Shown: positions 1 to 12,754 of the stretch, piece by piece
Layout of the letters: each line of letters begins with the position of its first letter
How positions within the stretch are numbered: position 1 is the stretch's first letter
Assembly: GCF_036850765.1 (NCBI RefSeq)
Contig: NC_089491.1
Location: 86,894,740 to 86,958,739, forward strand
Length of the DNA stretch: 64,000 nucleotides
Origin: Saccopteryx bilineata
Lineage: Eukaryota; Chordata; Mammalia; Chiroptera; Emballonuridae
Direction of reading: 5' to 3'
Made by a program: the position numbers and the translations under genes
Notes under the pieces: model-generated
The model's database searches: none
What the model saw: only the letters and a program-made list of their open reading frames with translations
Told to the model about the DNA's origin: nothing

Positions 1-1937
1 ATCTTCTCCAACCACAATGGTAGAAAATCAGAAGTCAGTTATAAGAAAAACTGTTAAACATAGAAACATATGGACATAAATCACATGTAACTAGGCAATT
101 AACAGGTTAAAAATGAGATCAAGAAAAAATATAAGAGGTATATTCAGAAAAAAATGAAAATACAACACAAAATATATGGAACAGAACAAAAGCAGTCCTA
201 TGAGGAAAACTCACAGCAATACATGCCTATCTCAAGAAACAAGAACAATGTTAAATAAACCATCTAAAATTATACCTAAGAAAACAAAGCAGAAGAGAAA
301 AAGTTTAAAATTAGTAAATGGAAGACAATAATGATGATTAAAGAGAAATAAATAAAATATAGCATAAAAATAATACAAAAGATCAATGAAACCAAGAGCT
401 TGTTCTTTGAAAATATAAGGAAGATTAAACAAGATAAACGTTAACAGAAACATCAAGAAAAAAAAATAAAGGACCCAAATAAATAAAATTAGAAATAAAA
501 CTGGAGAATATGACACCAGAAAAGTAGCAAGGATTGTAAGAAATTTTTAGAAACAACTATATGCCAACAGAATGAATAATCTGGGAGAAGTAAGTAATAT
601 CCTAGAAACAACAATCTTCCAAAACTGAATCTGGAAGAAATACAATCTAAACAGACCAACCATAGCTAACAAAATTAAAGCTGTAATAAAAAAATTTTCA
701 AAAAATAAATGTCCTGAACCAAATGGTTTTACAGGTAAGATTTGCTTAACATTCAAAGAATTAATATTCTCAAACTATTTCAAAATATTCAAGATGGCAG
801 AAGTCTCCTAATTTTATTTTATAAGGCCAGCAGTTTTCTAATTCCAAAACCAGATAAAAACACTACAAAGAAAAAAATTATTGGTAAATGTTTTTAATGA
901 ACACAGAGACAAAAATTCTCAGTAAAGTATTAACAAACCAGATCCAGCAATAATTAAAAATTATATACCATGATCAAATGGGATTTATTCCTGGCATGCA
1001 AGGTTGATACAATATTCACAAATCAGTTAATAGGTTGCACCACACAAAGAAAATGAAAGATGAAAATCATATAATCATATTAACAGTTGCAGAAAAAGCT
1101 TTTGACAAAATCTAGAGATTAAAAATAATCTCTTAGCAAAGTGTGAATAGAGGGGACATGCCATGGTATAATAAAAGAGATATATGATAGACCCACAGCC
1201 AACATTATACTCAATGAGGAAAAACTAAAATATTACCTTTAAGATTAGTAACTAAATCAGAATAACTACTTTCATCTCTCTTATTCAACATAGTACTGAA
1301 AACTTTAGCTATGGCAAACAGACAGAAAAGAAGAAATAAAAGGTATCCAACTTAGAAAGAAGTGTAACTATTATTTTTGTAGTTGACATGATACTGTATA
1401 TAGACAAATCTAAAAATTACATCAAAAACTCTTAGAACCAATAAATGAATTTAGCAAGGTATCATAATACAAAGTAAATATTGAGAAGTTGATTGCATTT
1501 TTATACACCAGTAATGAAATATTAGAAAGGAAATCTAAGAGAACAATACCATTTAGAATAGCATCAAAAATACTTAGAACTAAATTTAATAAATTTTGAG
1601 TACAGGTAAAAGACCTATACTCAAAAAAGTATAAGGCATTGAAGAAAGAATTGACAGAAGATACAAATAAGTGAAAACATATTCCATGTTCATGGATAGA
1701 AATAATGTTATTAAAATTTCCATACTACCTATGCAATCTATAGATTCAACACAATTTTTATTAGTATATCAATGGTACATTTGACAGAATTAGAACAAAT
1801 ATTTCAAAAATTCATATGGAACCACAATAGATCCCAAATATTGCATTCTTGAGAAAGAACAAACTTGGAGGTATTATCCTATCTGGTATCAAGCTATACT
1901 ACAAGACCATAGTAATTAAAGCAGCACCACAATGACA

Positions 1938-1979
1938 TAACTATATATAACTATATAACTATATAACTATATAACTATA

Positions 1980-2024
<45 letters not shown>
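1938..2024. repeat. (TATAAC)n / (TA)n simple repeat
   Basis: Several units of AACTATAT pass directly into a pure TA run. The array lies inside the old L1 and so arose after that insertion. Confidence 0.9.
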
Positions 2025-2026
<2 letters not shown>

Positions 2027-2087
2027 ATCAAAGTAGAATGGCCAGAAATAAACCCACACCTATGTGATTAATTAATATTTGACAAAG

Positions 2088-2415
2088 GGCCTGACCAGGC
2101 AGTGGTGCAGTGGATAGAGCATCAAACTGGGATGTGGAGAACCCAGGTTTGAAACCCCAAGGTCACCAACTTGAGTATGGGCTTATCTGGTTTGAGCAAG
2201 GCTCAGCAGTTTGAGCCCAAAATCACTGGCTTGAGCAAGGAGTCACTCGATCTGCTGTACCCCCAGTCAAGGAACATATTAAAAAGCAATCAATGAACAA
2301 CTAAGGTGCAACAAAAATTGATGCTTCTTATCTCTCCTGTCCTGTATGTCTGTCCCTATCTGTCCCCTCTCTCTGTCTCTCTCTGTCCCTGTCACAATAT
2401 CACTATATATAATAT
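2088..2415 (+). mobile_element. tRNA-derived SINE, family B (GCCTGACCAGG head)
   Basis: The head carries a Pol III A-box-like GTGGTGCAGTGGATAGAGC and a B-box-like GGTTTGAAACC. A long body with 'ggctTGAGcaag' repeats and a C/T-rich tail follow. It is bounded by a 13-bp perfect target-site duplication ATATTTGACAAAG at 2075-2087 and 2416-2428, which sets both ends. It interrupts the old L1, so it is the younger insertion. Confidence 0.9.
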
Positions 2416-2930
2416 ATATTTGACAAAGGAAGCAAGAATTTACAATGAGGTAAAGACAGTTTATTTAATAAATGGTGCTGAGAAAATTAGATAAAAACAT
2501 GTAAAAATATAAAGCTACATCACTTTCTAACACCATATACAAGAAAAAATTCAAAATTAATTAAAGAAGATGTGGATAAAAAGAGACTTTGCCTCAGGCA
2601 GAGGGTGTACAATGTGATATGCAGATGATGTTTTATTGAGTTTTTCTTGAAACCTGAATGGTTTGGTAAATCATGTCATCTTAATAAATCAAAATTTAAT
2701 AAATTAATTAAAATTTTACATATAAAAAGACTTAAATGTAAAACTCAAAATCATAAAACTCCTAGAAGAAAATATAGGCAGTAAAGTCTCTAACTTCTCT
2801 CTTAGCAATGTATTTTCTGATATATCTCTTGGACAAGAAAAACAAAAGAAACAAATGGAAATACATCAACCTAAAAAGTTTTTCCACAGCAAAGAAAACT
2901 ATCAACAAAATGAAAAGACAACAATCTGCT

Positions 2931-3792
2931 TATGGCTGAGTAGTATTCCATAGTATATATGTACCACAGCTTTTTAATCCACTCGTCCTCTGACAGCCAC
3001 TTGGGCTATTTCCAGATCTTTGCTATTGTGAACAATGCTGCCATAAATATGGGGGTGCATTTCTCCTTTTGGAACAGTTCTATGGTGTTCTTAGGGTATA
3101 TTCCTAAAAGTGCGATAGCTGGGTCAAAAGGCAGTTCGATTTTCAATTTTTTGAGGAATCTCCATACTGTTTTCCACAGAGGCTGCACCAGTCTGCATCC
3201 CCACCAGCAGTGCAGGAGGGTTCCCTTTTCCCCACATCCTCGTCAGCACTTATTCTGTGTTGTTTTGTTGATGAGAGCCATTCTGACTGGTGTGAGGTGA
3301 TATCTCATTGTGGTTTTAATGATGACATCGGATCATTTACAATAACATGGATGGACCTTGATAACATTATACGGAGTGAAATAAGTAAATCAGAAAAAAA
3401 CTAAGAACTATATGAACCCATACATAGATGTGTACATAAAAATGGGACTCAGAGACATGGACAAGAATGTGATGGTAATGGGGCATGGGGTGAGGGGTGG
3501 GGATGGGGTGAGGAAGAAGAGAGAGGGAGTGGGGGGAGGGAAGGGGCACAAAAAAAAACCCAGATAGAAGGTGATGGAAGACAATTTGACTTTGGGTGAG
3601 GGGTATGCAACATAATCAAATGTCAAATTAATCTGGAGATGTTTTCTCAGAACATATGTACCCTGATTAATCAATGTCACTGCATTAAAATTAATAAAAA
3701 TAAGATTAAAAAATATCTACACCATCATGACTTGATTATATTTTGAAAACTGACCTAAATATGCTCATGAGAAAATATGATATAAAAAAAAC
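2931..3792 (+). mobile_element. 5'-inverted L1 with apparent 3' transduction
   Basis: Positions 2931-3317 are ORF2 C-terminal sequence on the minus strand. Positions 3318-3705 continue the same L1 on the plus strand through its 3'UTR, and the two halves meet at adjacent L1 positions, as expected from twin priming. After the L1 A-rich end comes about 80 bp of non-L1 sequence ending in a second A run. Only then does the TSD CAATCTGCT recur (2922-2930 and 3793-3801). That second segment is best read as 3'-transduced flank from the source locus. The TSD is only 9 bp. Confidence 0.75.
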
Positions 3793-4709
3793 CAATCTGC
3801 TGAGTTGGAGAACAGATTCTTCAATAATATATCTGATAGAAGTAATTATTCAAAATTTATTTAAAAATTATACAACTCAGTAACAAAAAACAATCTTATC
3901 GAAAATGGGTAAAGGATGAGAATACTTGTCCAAAGAGGACATACAGATGGCCTATAGACATATGAAAATATGACCTGTGCAGTTAATTCAGAGAAATACA
4001 AATTAAAAGTACAATGAGATACATCTCACACCTTTAGAAGAATGGCTATCATCAATAAATAAAAAAACAGCGAGTGTTGGCAAGGACGTAGAGACAATGA
4101 AACCTTCATGTTCTATTGGTTAGAATGCGGATTGGTGCAGTCACTGAGGAAAACACTATAGAGTTTCTACTGCTGGGAATATAACCAAAGAAACCTGAAA
4201 CATTGATTCAAAATAATATATACACCACTATGCTCATTGCAGCACTATTTACAATAACCAAGATTTAGAAGCAGCCCATGTGCCCATCAGTAGATGAATG
4301 GATAAATAAACTGTGGTACATTTACACAATAGAATACTACTTAGCTATAAAGAAAGAATAAAATGTTTACCATTTGTGACAACATAGACAGATCTAGAGA
4401 ATATTAAGTGAAATAAGCTAGTCAGAAAAAGAAAAATATCACATAATTTTACTTATATGAGGACATTGAAGAATAAAATAAACAAATAAAAATAAAATTG
4501 AGTGAAAAAGAAAAAATTGTAAATATTGATAACCACATGGTGATTGCTAAGGTGGGGGATATGTAGGACAGTATAGGAGGAATAAATGGTAATGAACAGA
4601 GACTAGATTTAGGAGTGTGAACACAAAATACAGTTACAATGTTGTAGAATTATGCATTTAAAAACTGTGTAAATTTGTTAACCAGTGTCACCCTAATAAA
4701 TTCAATTAA

Positions 4710-4985
4710 AAAATAAAAGACTTATATACACAGACTGGTGGTTGCCAGATGGGAAGAAGCATGGGGGACTGGGAGAAAGAGATGAAGTTAGATACTAAGA
4801 AATACAAATTGGTAGTTATAAAATAGTCATGATGATATGAATTATAGCATATATTGCTATAACTATGCATGATGCTGGTAGGGTACTGGAAATATGGAGA
4901 ACACTGTAATATATATGACTGACTAAACAGTATGTTATATACCTAAAACCAATAAAAATAACATTAGAGGTAAAAAACAAAAATA
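4710..4985 (+). mobile_element. L1 3'UTR fragment
   Basis: The sequence resembles an old L1 3'UTR ('GGTGGTTGCCAGATGGGAAG', 'ACACTGTAATATATATGACTG'). It follows directly on the A-rich end of the preceding L1, so it is either a separate old insertion or the tail of an even older host element. Confidence 0.5.
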
Positions 4986-5684
4986 TAAAACTGGAAATAC
5001 ATTTCTGCTTGAAAAGAAAATCATGTAACATAAAGAACATAGAATATTTGATAGAATTTAATTAGTTTATATTAAATGAGGACAATGCCATTTTTCTTTT
5101 GTCATATATTGATTCAGGTGATATGTAAACTGTTAAAAGGAGTTTATAGGCTTTTTATTATACAGGTAATCATAATGTATTTTCTTGTTATTTGGTTTGA
5201 TTGCTGTGTGAAAAGACTAATGCAATTGTTATATCAAATCTGCTAGGTAAGCAAAATTCACCTCATGTTTGATTCTCAGGACAAAATCACTTTGATTAAT
5301 AAGGTAAATAAACACATTTCAGGGTACAAAAATAAATAAAGATAAAAAATAAGAGACAAATTAATACACAAACATTTTTAAATAACAGTACATTATGTCT
5401 CAAAAATATGTTTGATTTATTTTAAATTAATGTGAGTTTATTTTTTTTTTGGCTTAGTATAATTTCTAAAGGAGGTTCATGGTCAACTAAAATAAATAAA
5501 AATCTTTAGAGAGTGAAACAGAGAGAGAGAAACTCTAATCAACTTAAGAAATAAACTGCAAAAATTTATTTTCTTACTTGTTTGTCTAAAGAAATTAATT
5601 AAAATTTCCTAATATTATTGTCCCTATGCAATTTTCTCCTTTTTATTTTCTGCTGCTTTTACATATATTTTGATATTATTTTAG
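4986..5684. other. AT-rich sequence, no feature recognised
   Basis: There is no ORF of note, no SINE head and no clear L1 similarity. I see short A runs and a small GA run near 5520 only. Confidence 0.5.
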
Positions 5685-5830
5685 GTTATTTTTTTATTTA
5701 GACAATTAGTTTTAATGAGGTGAAAATTGATCAATTAGGATACATAGATTCAGAGAAAACATCTCCATATTTTAGGTTATTTGACACAAAAATATTTCTA
5801 TCATTTTATCTTCTCTGAATCTTATAAAAG
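5685..5830 (-). mobile_element. L1 3' end fragment
   Basis: The stretch from the T run to 'AATGAGGTGAAAATTGATCAATTAGGATACAT' followed by 'TTCAGAGAAAACAT' is the reverse complement of the L1 3' terminus, seen better preserved at 16540 and 35880. It is severely 5' truncated. The following 350 bases to 6184 hold nothing recognisable. Confidence 0.6.
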
Positions 5831-7302
5831 AACAATAAAGGGGTTAAAATAGTATATGAAAATTTCAGTTTCTCCTCATTTTAGACAACATCTATTAGAG
5901 TCACTTTAATTTTAAGCAACTCTAATAAGTGAGTAAGTAGTATGTCTTATTATGGTTTTATGTGCATGCTCCCTCATAATGATATTGAACATGTATTCTA
6001 TATGTTTATTTGTCATAAGTATACCTTTTTTAAATGTATGTTCAAACCACCTACCCAAATTTAAGTAAATTGATTTCTTCTGGTTAATTGAATTGTAATA
6101 ATTATTTATAAATTCTGAACCACTTTTCTTTCTGCATTTTAAAAATGTTACTCCTGTCTTCTGGTCATTTTGATTTCAAGAATGAACCTTGATTTTTAAA
6201 AATAATTATATAGAAAATTATATTTAAAGGGGTGACATTGATCAATAAGAGTATACAAGTTTCAGGGAAACATTTCTATAGCATTGAATTATTGATTATG
6301 TTGTGTACCCATCAACCAAATTAAAACATTTTCTGTCACTTTATATTTGTTCCTCTTTACTCCCTTTCCCTTACCTCACTCTCCCATAATTCCCTCCCCT
6401 TGGCAACCATTTCACTTTTATCTGTGTCCATAGGTATTAGTTTTATATTCCACTTATGTGTAAAATTATATAGTTCTTAGCTTTCTCTGATTTACTTATT
6501 TCACTCATTATAATGTTTTAAGGTCTATCCATATTGTCATAAATGGCAATATGTCATCATTTCTTATAGGTGAGTAGTATTTTATTGTAAATATGTACCA
6601 CTTTTTCTTTATCAAATTCTCTATCAAAAGACATTTTGGTTGTTCCCATGTTTTGGCCACTGTGAATAATGCTGCAATAAACATGCGGGTGTACGTGTCT
6701 TTCCGTTCCAATGTTTTCAAGTTTATTTTGGTAGATACCCAGTGAGGGATTGCTGGGTCATATGATAGTTCTATTCTTAATTTTTTGAAGAACAATCATA
6801 TTTCTTTCATAATGGTTGTACTAGTTTACATTCTCACCAGCAGTAAAAGAAGGTTTCTTTTTTCCTCAGATTCTCCAATACTTGTTATTACTTGTCTTGT
6901 TATTAATAACCAATCTAACATGTATGAGATGATATTTCATTGTAGTTTTGATTTATACTTCTCTAATAGCTAGTGAAGATGTACATTTTTTCATATATCT
7001 GCTGACCATTTTATATCTTCTTGGGTTAAGTGTCTGATCAGGTCCTCTACCCACCTCACTTTTTATTAGAATAGTTTGCTTGTTTTATGCTTAGCTTTGT
7101 GAGTTCTTTATACATTTTAGGTATTAACCTCTTATCAAAGTTGTTGTTTGTACATATTATCTCCCATTAAGTTGGTTGTCTTTTTGTTTTGTTATCAGTT
7201 TCATTTGCTATGAAGAAGCTTTTTAGTTTGATATAGTCTCATTCATTTATTCCCTTGCTTTTACTTCCCTTGCATTGGGGTCAAATTTATAAATTGTTCT
7301 TT

Positions 7303-7693
7303 TTTTTCTCTCTCTTTTTTTTTTTTTTTTTTTGTATTTTTCTGAAGCTGGAAGCGGGGAGAGACAGTCAGACAGACTCCCGCATGCACCCGACCGGGAT
7401 CCACCCGGCACGCCCACCAGGGGGCGATGCTCTACCCCTCCAGGGCGTTGCTCTGCCGAGACCAGAGCCACTCTAGCGCCTGGGGCAGAGGCCAAGGAGC
7501 CATCCCCAGCACCCGGGCCATCTTTGCTCCAATGGAGCCTTGGCTGCAGGAGGGGAAGAGAGAGACAGAGAGGAAGGAGGGAGGGGGTGGAGAAGCAAAT
7601 GGGTGCTTCTCCTATGTGCCCTGGCCGGGAATCGAACTCGGGTCCCCCGCACACCAGGCCGACGCTCTACCGCTGAGCCAGCCGGCCAGGGCC
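7303..7693 (-). mobile_element. tRNA-derived SINE, family A (GGCCCTGGCC head)
   Basis: Reverse-strand copy of about 390 bp with a T run at its left end (the poly(A) tail), a GC-rich body, and a head with A-box TGGCTCAGCGGTAGAGCGT and B-box-like GTTCGATTCC. The 15-bp TSD TATAAATTGTTCTTT is perfect (7288-7302 and 7694-7708). It interrupts the inverted L1. The GC-rich body opens long spurious frames on both strands. Confidence 0.92.
7414..7426 (+). promoter_or_regulatory. CTCF-like core motif inside a SINE
   Basis: CCACCAGGGGGCG matches the well-known core of the CTCF zinc-finger consensus. It lies in the 3' half of the family A SINE. Binding is inferred from motif similarity only, and CpG methylation or missing flanking bases could prevent it. 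Confidence 0.4.
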
Positions 7694-8660
7694 TATAAAT
7701 TGTTCTTTACGTAAGGTCCATGTGTTTAGTGCCTATGTTTTCTTCCATGTAATTTGATAAGACACAACATTCCTTTATGTTTAAATCACTCTATAAAATG
7801 GGTATAGAAGGAGAGTACCTCAACATAATAAAGGCCATATATGACAAATCATTAGCTAACATCATACTAAATGGTGAAAGAATGAAAGCTTTTCCTCTAA
7901 AATCAGGAATAAGACAAGGTTGCCTCCTCTCTCTACTCTTATTCAGCATAATTCTGGAAATAAAAGGCATCCATATAGAAAAAAAAAAGTAAAGATATTA
8001 CTTTTTTCAGATGACATGATCCTGTATATGGAAAACCCCAGAGACTCCACTTAAAATGTATTAGAAACAATAAACCAATACAGTGAAGTCACAGGATACA
8101 AAATCAATATATAAAACTCCATTGCTTTTTTATTCAGCAATAGTGAAATTTCAGAAAATGAACTTAAAAAAAAAAGAAAACAATCCCTTTTACAATTAAA
8201 AAACAAACAAACAACAAACCTAGAAATAAACTTAACAAAGGTTGTGAATGAACTATAAACTAAAAAATATTGTATAAAACATTATTTAAAGAAGTTTACA
8301 AAGGCACAATGAAATGGAAAAAATATTCCATATTTATGGGTTTAAAGAATCAACATAATTAAAATTGCCATATTACCCAAAGCAATATTAATTCTTAATA
8401 TAAAAGACAATGCAATCCCCACAAAAATCCCAATGCCATTTTTTAAAGAAATAGAATAAAAATTTATCAGGTTTGTATGCAACCATAAACAATCCCAAAT
8501 AGCCAAAGCAATCTTGAAAAAAAAGAAAAATGAAGCCAGAGGTATCACACTACCTGACTTCAAACTATACTACAGATCCATGATAATCAAAACAGTATGG
8601 TATTGGCAGAAAAACAGACATATAGACCAATAGAACAGAATTGACAACCCAGAAATAAAA

Positions 8661-8661
<1 letters not shown>

Positions 8662-8696
<35 letters not shown>
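8662..8696. repeat. (CA)n microsatellite
   Basis: About 17 CA units in uninterrupted tandem, within the inverted L1. Confidence 0.97.
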
Positions 8697-8699
<3 letters not shown>

Positions 8700-8995
8700 C
8701 AAATAATTGACAAAGGAGCCAAAGGAACACAACGAAGAAAAGAAAGCCTCTTCATTAAATTGTGCTGGGAGAATTGGAAAGCCACATGCAAAAGAATGAA
8801 ACATGACTACGGTTTTGTTGCCTTGTACAAAAATTAATTCAAAATGAATCAAAGGCCTAAATATAAGATCTGAAACAATAAATTACATAAACCTTTGAAT
8901 TTTAAATGAATGTTTCCCAATATACAACATGATATATTTCATTACGGAAGATTTACTTTTTATCTTTTATTTGATTTTTTTTTGTGAAGTTTTCC

Positions 8996-9000
<5 letters not shown>

Positions 9001-9047
<47 letters not shown>
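9001..9047. repeat. (TG)n(TA)n compound microsatellite
   Basis: About 16 TG units run into about 7 TA units. Confidence 0.97.
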
Positions 9048-9049
9048 TT

Positions 9050-9250
9050 TCTTGATTTTATCAAATTTATTTGGCTGACATTTGTTTATAAGATTATATA
9101 GGTTTCATATGTACAATTCTATAATACATCATCTGTATATTAAATTGTGCACTCATGACCTAAAGTCAAGTCCCCTGTCACTATATATTTGCCCTCCTTT
9201 ATCTTCTTCTACCTCCCTCCATCCTTTGTGTCCATGAGTTTTTTTCTTTG
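9050..9250 (-). mobile_element. L1 3' end fragment, first of a same-strand pair
   Basis: 'TTTATTTGGCTGACATTTG', 'TTTCATATGTACAATTCTATAATACATCATCTGTATATT' and a following 'CTCATGACCTAAAGTCAAG' match in order the fragment at 9400-9640 and a third at 53040. This marks a distinct L1-type 3' terminus on the minus strand, different from the younger L1 at 16540. The exact family is not named. Confidence 0.55.
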
Positions 9251-9399
9251 TCATATCAGAAACTTTACTATGATATGCATATGCATTGAATTGATATTGT
9301 TTAAAGTTATCTGTGTTTCTTTTTTGTGTGTGTGTGTTTCTTGAAACTGGAAACATATATTGTAACATATTTGGAAGTTTAATAAATGATTTAATATTA

Positions 9400-9780
9400 A
9401 AAATTTAAATTTATATTAAATTTATTGCAGTAACATTGGTTAATAAAATTATTTAGGTTGCAAATGTACAACACTATAATACATCATCTGTATATTGTAA
9501 TGTATGTTTACCACCCAAAGTGAAGTTTCCTTTCATCATCATTTTATCCCTCTTTACCTTCTTCTACATGCACCAGTCTCCCTTTTCCTACTGGTTATCA
9601 ACATGCTATTGTCTCTGTCTATGATTTTGTTTTTTGCTTATTTCCTTCACCATTTTCACCCAAACCCCCCTCTGACAGTTATCAGTTTGTTTTTGTGTAT
9701 CTATGAGTCTGTTTCTATATTTTTCTTTATTTTGTTCATTAGATTTCACATATAAGTGAAATCAACTCTGTTTTTGTTTA
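9400..9780 (-). mobile_element. L1 3' end fragment, second of a same-strand pair
   Basis: It repeats the order of motifs in the 9050 fragment (TAACATTGGTTAATAAAATT, AATACATCATCTGTATATTG, CCACCCAAAGTGAAG) and extends further into the C/T-rich 3'UTR. The two copies are diverged, so they are independent old insertions or an old duplication. Confidence 0.55.
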
Positions 9781-9789
9781 TCTTGTTTT

Positions 9790-12754
9790 CATTTGTCTTT
9801 AACTATGAGAAGTGGACTTTTTTTTTTGGATGTACCAAAAATACATGATACATGTACAGGGAGTTGTTCACAGTACTGTTATTTTTTAGAGAAAGTGCTG
9901 GTGAATATAATTAAAGTAATCAAATTTTTAATGCATATATTGTTATTTGGCATCTATGATTTTCTTACATGTTTTTATTTCTTCATTTTTTTCCCTCTAG
10001 TGTAGATCATGTTTTGGTTTTCCCTAAAATGTGGACATTTTCAAAGAAATTTTGACATACAGTTTCTACTTTTAAAAAGCTCTGAGATTAGAAACACTCT
10101 AATCATTTTTGCTTAACAAGGGAAGAAATTCAAAACAAAAAAAACTCAGTAAATTGTGCAAGATGACCCAAATGATCCTTCTCAGCACCACTGTATTAAA
10201 ATAAAAATATATTAACTATCAATATCACCAAATCAAAACAAAGCAAAACTTTGAAACATAAAAGATTATGAAACAAATAGCAGAAAATAATGTAAATAGA
10301 ATCTAATATATATTAAATAGAAGAGAACCATGTTTGTTCTATCTGACCCATGCAAAACTCACAAGCTGACGACATGGGTGAATTTTTCAAGGCATTCAAA
10401 AGAACTTACACAGTGAGTCTCCCGTTATATCATTTAGAATGATAGTTCTGAGACGATGTATTTGATAACATTTTCTTTCAGTTTTCCTGTCCTCCCAAAC
10501 GTATCCAGTTGAGTTGCTGATGCAAAAGTCTGGGCAATTTTAGTGCAATAAAAAATGTAGTACAAAGCCCACAAAGCCAGTAAATGCCCTCTTTGTCTCT
10601 GAAGCCTGCCAGGAAATGGAAGTAAATAGATTTAAAACTCTAACATTACAGACGATGAGATTAAAAATCCATTAGTAGTCATAAACCCATTAGAACTCTG
10701 GGCACCAAAAGACTGTTACACAGAAATTTCTTGACCAGATTTAAAAACATATTGATATCACCCTTCTTTCATTATTCAATAAAAGGTTTTATCGGATGCC
10801 TTGCTGTTAGTATTTTATTCCTTTCTGTAATGGGTGCTTTTAAAACAGAAAATGTTTCTTGAGCTTCCTTCTCTTGAAAGACAAAAACAACAACAAAAGT
10901 GACCATTTGCTTCATTGACATCATAAGTGAGGTAAAGCAGAGTGGAGAGAAAAACTTGGCAACTTTCAGTTTCTCTGTCAGTGTTCTTAGTCTTTTCTCT
11001 TGCTGCCCTATTATGTGCCCATATTCTTCCAAAACAGTGACCCCTGATAGTTGGAACAATGAATGTCCTTTTCTGACTCCTATAAACAGAACTATGTACT
11101 CCAGCAGATGATGGGGAAGAGAGAGTTTCCATTGTTATTGTTTCCTGTCAAAAGATTCATTCAAAATATGGTTTCAAGTTAAAATAAAATAACCCTAAGC
11201 CTAATGTTTAATTACAGAACCAGAATGCGAGATGATGTGGAGAAGTCATGAGATACAGAAAAGAGAAAATAGCTGGTCAGCAGGTATGATTATATTAGGC
11301 ATGGATGGATTCAGATTATAAACTCAGTAAAATATTATATTTTAAAATAGTAATTCATCTTTATTTGTAATAGTTTGCCTTTCGTTACAATTAGAAATTT
11401 TCATCTAAAATGGGATTACATTTATTTTACTATGTTAAAAAAGATAAAACCTTTAGAAATAAGTGTTTATGTAGCATGTGTACTAGTTTGCCTCTCCAAT
11501 CACCCAGTCCTGAAAAAAAAAAAAGACTAAAATGCAGTTAACACTAAAGGAAAATATTGCCATGATATAACTAATAACTACTGAACTTGGCACAATTATC
11601 TTTATTAAAACTTCATTTATATCACTGCATTCTTCGATAATTTCTCACCATTTTACATCAACTTATTAATATTATCCTTTTCAACATTTACACTTATTTC
11701 TCCATTATTTACTTTAGTTTCCAAGTATTGTCATTTTAAATATATACAAAGGCTAAAGGACATTAACAATTCTTGAAATAATTTTGCAATGGAAAAGAAG
11801 CTTGATTTCTATTACATTAATAAGGCACTAATTGAAGATAATAATCCTAGACTATCTTTCAACAGCCTAAATCAAAATTATTATTAGAGTGATCCAAACT
11901 GGAGCTCAATTAAACATTTGTTTGCATAGTATATAACTACATACTAGTATCAAAATAGAATAAAAGAAGAGTGTAAATGTGATTTTAAAAATCTGGCTGC
12001 CTCTTGGCAAATAGCAAGTTGTAATATGATTGTTTAGTAAATTTACCAATAACTGGATAAAACTAGTAGATACCATTTTTGTGTAACTACAAATGTCATT
12101 AAGTATATACCTCAAGAATTTGAACTCCTTTCAGTTTTTAGAGAATAAAAACAGTTCACCTATTACATTATAACCAGGACAACATCGTTAGAGGTAATCT
12201 AATCAAAGTACTTTTTAAAGATGTCTTCCAAATGTGGAATGGCAGCTGTGATACTCCGTATACAGTAAGCAACTAATGAGCTAACTACATCTTTGTTTCT
12301 ACCCCTGGATTAACATGAGGCCCAGAAACTGTGGGCCCAGCACTTGTAAGTGTAGGGATCTGAGCCTTTTGCTTTTATCATACACCACAGCCAATACATT
12401 ACAAATGTGCTAACCACACACGGGGTGTTAATTGGAGCTTGGCACCCCCTGGAGCATGACAAATTAATTCCCCACCAGCTAGAAATAAACAAAACCCAAA
12501 AGGGCTTTATTAACTACTATAAATTTAAGACTTTTTAACCCTCTATTTACCAGAGGTTTATATAAAATTAAATCATAATAATATATCCGTACTTATTTTG
12601 GTGACACAAAAATGTATTCAAGTAAAATTGTGGTTAACTTGAATTGTCACATGTGCTCTATCAATTGCATTTTATGATTATTTTTCTTATTAACTTAAAA
12701 GTCACTTGCAAGTGTTTTCTGTCTTTGAGTATGCTATAGGATAATCTAATTGGA
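9790..12754. other. Long stretch without a recognised element
   Basis: About 3 kb of AT-rich sequence. Frames of about 100 codons near 10772-11132 show no known domain, no biased composition and no promoter or splice context, so they are taken as chance. Less AT-rich pockets at 10340-11160 and 12290-12480 may hide old, diverged repeats that I cannot name. Confidence 0.5.

Larger units (their letters stand above)
1..4708 (+). mobile_element. Old LINE-1, ORF2 to 3' end, with nested insertions
   Basis: A decayed L1 runs off the left edge of the window. Recognisable ORF2 landmarks follow in order on the plus strand: the endonuclease/RT linker (1-500), the RT core near 900-1400 including a degraded FADD-like segment near 1380, and the C-terminal part (2416-2930 and 3793-4400). 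A 3'UTR ends in an A-rich tail near 4708. Every frame is full of stops, so no protein is possible. The element is split by a SINE (2088-2415), a younger L1 (2931-3792) and a TA-rich expansion (1938-2024). Its L1 identity follows from the ORF2 order. The exact 5' limit is outside the window. Confidence 0.85.
6201..8889 (-). mobile_element. 5'-inverted L1 (twin-priming structure), 2.7 kb with a SINE inside
   Basis: Positions 6201-7760 read as L1 3'UTR and ORF2 C-terminus on the minus strand. Positions 7765-8889 read as the upstream RT part of ORF2 on the plus strand (residues around MGIEGEYLNIIKAIYDK, then RQGC and a decayed FADD-like segment near 8000). The two halves meet at the same ORF2 point, the tetrapeptide KYIE region. 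Imperfect TSDs of about 16 bp flank the whole: AACCTTGATTTTTAAA at 6185-6200 and AACCTTTGAATTTTAAA at 8890-8906. All frames are broken. A SINE (7303-7693) and a CA repeat (8662) lie within it. Confidence 0.75.

Noticed and set aside
7247..7714. Several overlapping frames of 70-135 codons on both strands
   Set aside because: They lie in the GC-rich body of a SINE. The same peptides (e.g. LPLSQPARA) recur at every family A copy, so they are not genes.
10772..11132. Overlapping frames of 95-105 codons on the minus strand
   Set aside because: No domain, no repeated or conserved pattern, and no splice or promoter context; within chance expectation.
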